A stretch of 64,000 bases of DNA, from the NCBI GenBank assembly GCA_004144175.1, contig SEFT01000013.1, forward strand, positions 1 through 64,000, in the 5' to 3' direction. This stretch comes from Sphingobacteriales bacterium. GTDB taxonomy: Bacteria; Bacteroidota; Bacteroidia; Chitinophagales; Chitinophagaceae. Positions 61,786 to 64,000 of the stretch are shown one piece after another. Each line of letters starts with the position of its first letter. Within the stretch, counting starts at the first letter, position 1. The notes below the pieces were generated by a model, which was not told the origin of the DNA, ran no database searches, and worked only from the letters and a program-made list of their open reading frames with translations. The position numbers were made by a program, and so were the translations under genes.

Positions 61786-62796
61786 GTGACAGGTAATGAT
61801 AAAAATAATAGAGCCATACATAGATTAACAGCCCTATGGGCACTGTGCGAGAGCGGCTTGGGAGGCTGGCTGCACGCACTGAAAATACCGCTGACAGGTT
61901 TTCTTGTTGGCGGTTTTGCCGTTGTCATCATATCGTTGCTGGCGCACTACAGCCGCAACAATTTTAAGGCGATGATGCAGTCTTTGTCTTTGGTGTTGTT
62001 GGTTAAGTTCACCGCGAGTCCTCACTCGCCCGGCCCCGCTTATATAGCTGTTGCCTTCCAGGGAGTGATAGGTGCTTTGCTCTACCGAATCATACCCAGC
62101 TTCTCCATTGCGTCGGTTGTCTTTGCGATAACTGCTATGGTGGAGTCGGCAACACAGAAGCTATTGGTAATGACGCTGATATTCGGCAAGTCGATATGGG
62201 CGGCACTGGACGGATTGTACAACAGCATCAATAAAGATTTTGGCGGCCCCGATGCGCCTTCCTTCAGTATGTGGGTCATCGGTGTTTATATAGCTGTATA
62301 TGCTGTGTGGGGCCTGCTGATAGGGCTATGGATAGCCGGGCTGCCTCGCCGTATAGAACAGCAATCAGCAGCGATACGCGACCAGTTTCATACATGGAAG
62401 TCCGGCAGTACGGAGATACCGGTACCCGCTAGGAAAAGAAAGAACAAATTGCTGTTTCTGTTGTTGATATTGGTAATGATTGTGACTGTATTCCTTACGG
62501 CTAATATTACAAACGGTACCGATCAGGCATATTATATCATTGCACGCACGTTATTAGTATTGCTGCTTTTGTTTGGAGTGGTAAACCCACTCTTGAAATG
62601 GGCGCTGCAACGCTGGGCCGGCAATAAAAAAAGCAAAGCAGAATTACAGTCGCTGCTAGATATGATGCCTGAGTTACGTGGCTACATTGCACCCTCCTAT
62701 CACCTGGCAAAAATGCAGCACAACGGACTGAAACGCTATACCGCTTTTCTGATGATACTTATAGTTATAACACTGCAACCTACGAATGAACATTAA
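61786..62796 (+). CDS. Polytopic membrane protein, unrecognised
   Basis: A 336-residue protein with about eight membrane helices; GTG start at 61786 (TGNDKNNRAIHRL). Central motifs: FTASPHSPGPAYIAVAFQGVIGALLY and VIGVYIAVYAVWGLLIGLWIAGLPRRI. The stop is 8 bases inside the following NTPase gene. The close coupling to a THEP1-like NTPase and MobA suggests a shared pathway, perhaps metal or cofactor transport, but this is only contextual. Confidence 0.75.
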   Translation: MTGNDKNNRAIHRLTALWALCESGLGGWLHALKIPLTGFLVGGFAVVIISLLAHYSRNNFKAMMQSLSLVLLVKFTASPHSPGPAYIAVAFQGVIGALLYRIIPSFSIASVVFAITAMVESATQKLLVMTLIFGKSIWAALDGLYNSINKDFGGPDAPSFSMWVIGVYIAVYAVWGLLIGLWIAGLPRRIEQQSAAIRDQFHTWKSGSTEIPVPARKRKNKLLFLLLILVMIVTVFLTANITNGTDQAYYIIARTLLVLLLLFGVVNPLLKWALQRWAGNKKSKAELQSLLDMMPELRGYIAPSYHLAKMQHNGLKRYTAFLMILIVITLQPTNEH

Positions 62797-63280
62797 TAAG
62801 ATATACATATTCACAGGGGCCATTCACAGTGGCAAGACGACCACATTGCAAACATGGCTGCGCAATAAGGAGCTAAACGTGGGCGGCATACTGGCCCCCG
62901 ATGTAGATGGCGCCAGGCGTCTGTATGATATTGCGCGCAACAAGTTTCACGATTTTGAGATGACTACTGATCATCCTACAGATGATATACTGATGGTGGG
63001 CAAGTATCGTTTCAGCAAAGAAACATTTGCTACTGCACGCGACATCATGCTACGAACAATTAAAGAAAACCCTGAATGGATGATCGTAGATGAACTGGGC
63101 AAGCTGGAACTGGAAGACGAAGGGTTAGAACCTGCACTTACAGACGTTATCAACTACTACAAAAGCGATGAAGCAAAAGGCAGGCTGATACTTGTAGTGC
63201 GCGATCATCTACGAGACAATGCAATAGACAAATACGGCCTTAGCTCAGACATGATGTTGCACAAAACCTTCTTCGAATGA
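62786..63280 (+). CDS. THEP1-type nucleoside-triphosphatase
   Basis: A 164-residue P-loop NTPase. The phosphate-binding loop is FTGAIHSGKTTTLQ (residues 9-22). WMIVDELGKLELEDEGLEPAL (near 93) is the family Walker B with the signature DE-GK-EL. THEP1 proteins hydrolyse nucleoside triphosphates with low turnover; the true role is not established. It overlaps the start of the mobA-like gene by 4 bases (ATGA). Confidence 0.85.
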   Translation: MNINKIYIFTGAIHSGKTTTLQTWLRNKELNVGGILAPDVDGARRLYDIARNKFHDFEMTTDHPTDDILMVGKYRFSKETFATARDIMLRTIKENPEWMIVDELGKLELEDEGLEPALTDVINYYKSDEAKGRLILVVRDHLRDNAIDKYGLSSDMMLHKTFFE

Positions 63281-63873
63281 GTAAGTTATATGGCTTGGTA
63301 GTTTGCGGCGGGAAAAGCAGCCGTATGGGAACCGACAAAAGTATGTTGGATTATCATGGGCAGCCGCAGCGTTACCATCTGTGCGATATGCTTTCGTCGC
63401 TTTGCGAACGCGTTTTTATTTCCTGCAACGAACAGCAGTCACCGTCTATTCCCGGGCAATATGCTGTTGTTACGGACGCTCCAGAATATGCTGATGCCGG
63501 GCCAATGACAGCGGTGTTAAGCGCTTTCAATGCACATCCTAATGCAGATTTTTTGGTGGTTGGTTGCGACTACCCATTTATTTCTAAACAAGACTTATTG
63601 GAGTTATTTAATGTATCGTATGATGCATTAAATACCGCCGCTTTTTACAACAGTACTTTTAGTTGCTACGAACCATTGCTCGCCATATATCGATCAGATG
63701 CCCGTGAAAGACTACAAGATAATTTCAAGCGCTCAAGACATTCTTTGAGTCGGTTTTTGCTCGATATAGATGCATCACGCATAATTCCTCGTAAATCAGA
63801 GACCATTAAAAGTGTCGATACCTATGAAGAGTATGCTGAAGCGAAAGATATAATTGAGAATATAGACCCATAA
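63277..63873 (+). CDS. mobA: Molybdenum cofactor guanylyltransferase (MobA)
   Basis: Attaches GMP to molybdopterin to make the MGD cofactor. A 198-residue nucleotidyltransferase: LVVCGGKSSRMGTDKSMLDYHGQ (residues 7-29, Gly-rich loop), VVTDAPEYADAGPMTAVLSAF (near 65) and VVGCDYPFISKQDL (near 90). Fits the need of the YdeP-like enzyme at 37.3-39.6 kb for bis-MGD. Overlaps the upstream NTPase gene. Confidence 0.88.
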   Translation: MSKLYGLVVCGGKSSRMGTDKSMLDYHGQPQRYHLCDMLSSLCERVFISCNEQQSPSIPGQYAVVTDAPEYADAGPMTAVLSAFNAHPNADFLVVGCDYPFISKQDLLELFNVSYDALNTAAFYNSTFSCYEPLLAIYRSDARERLQDNFKRSRHSLSRFLLDIDASRIIPRKSETIKSVDTYEEYAEAKDIIENIDP

Positions 63874-63914
63874 TTAAATGGTCCAATATCGCTTTCCCTA
63901 CCTTATATCACTAC

Positions 63915-64000
63915 GTGGCTAAAACTCATCAACACACTGTAAAGCTATACACAAGCCGTACAACAGCTAATCCACAACTCCAACCAAAAGCTGGATCACG
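63915..64000 (+). CDS. Possible partial ORF running off the right edge
   Basis: A GTG at 63915 opens 28 codons (AKTHQHTVKLYTSRTTANPQ) that remain open to the end of the window. Not recognised; too short to be sure it is a gene. Listed only because it begins 41 bases past the mobA stop on the same strand. Confidence 0.25.
   Translation, partial: MAKTHQHTVKLYTSRTTANPQLQPKAGS

Noticed and set aside
1-64000. CRISPR arrays
   Set aside because: No regularly spaced repeats of 24-40 bases were seen; the only tandem repeat is the 10-base unit at 48.3 kb.
1-64000. tRNA, rRNA or tmRNA genes
   Set aside because: Intergenic regions were read for T-loop-like and acceptor-stem patterns; none was convincing. 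smpB has no visible ssrA neighbour.

Overview
The window comes from a member of the Bacteroidota, most likely near the Chitinophagales. Three things point there. Two secreted proteins carry C-terminal type IX secretion sorting domains. Many genes lack a Shine-Dalgarno sequence but have a TAnnTTTG -7 box 10 to 45 bases before the start. The primary sigma factor is the short (285 aa) form lacking region 1.1. This is inferred from gene content; no 16S or marker comparison could be run.

Layout. 1-560: 5' part of a secreted protein gene. 0.6-3.0 kb: tyrosine/homogentisate catabolism (hppD, hmgA). 3.1-5.5 kb: two paralogous T9SS cargo proteins and a DUF445 membrane protein. 5.6-7.5 kb: rmlB-rmlA, making dTDP-4-keto-6-deoxyglucose. 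7.6-13.9 kb: accC, accB, efp, hutI, a membrane glycosyltransferase and the primary sigma factor. 14.2-15.4 kb: a glutaryl-CoA-type dehydrogenase. 15.45-16.2 kb: a lipoprotein gene broken by one in-frame stop. 16.3-22.0 kb: a seven-gene Ter stress cluster (HAD, phosphoribosyltransferase, two TerD, TelA, an unknown, TerC). 22.1-36.9 kb: mostly housekeeping (pyrR, pyrB, accD, smpB, gyrA), plus a fatty acid desaturase followed by a cold-shock protein. 37.3-42.7 kb: a YdeP-like molybdoenzyme with FdhD and DUF7009, and an X-Pro peptidase-like hydrolase.

43.3-51.7 kb is the most unusual region. It is an 8,366-base unit bounded by perfect 21-base direct repeats. The repeats contain a sequence that closely matches the XerD arm and centre of a dif site, and the right copy is a complete dif-like site. 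All its genes, about 21 and mostly tiny, lie on the minus strand, often with start/stop overlaps. They include a Rep_trans-type rolling-circle initiator, a 276-aa candidate major capsid protein, a membrane-anchored lambda R-type endolysin and many one-helix membrane proteins. There is no integrase, packaging ATPase or inovirus Zot/pI protein. I read it as an integrated small membrane-containing phage resembling the Finnlakevirus FLiP or corticovirus PM2 type, using host XerCD at dif. Five of its genes are too short for ordinary ORF calling and were found by reading the operon.

51.8-64 kb: a YhcH-family protein and a five-gene operon for dTDP-Fucp3NAc-like sugar synthesis and transfer. That operon would use the rmlA/rmlB product, and it has two tandem ketoisomerases, one with an altered active-site motif. 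After these come an ABC exporter, a two-component system, a UspA-like protein, a bestrophin, a membrane protein, a THEP1-type NTPase and MobA. MobA and the YdeP/FdhD genes together indicate molybdenum-cofactor enzymes flanking the prophage.
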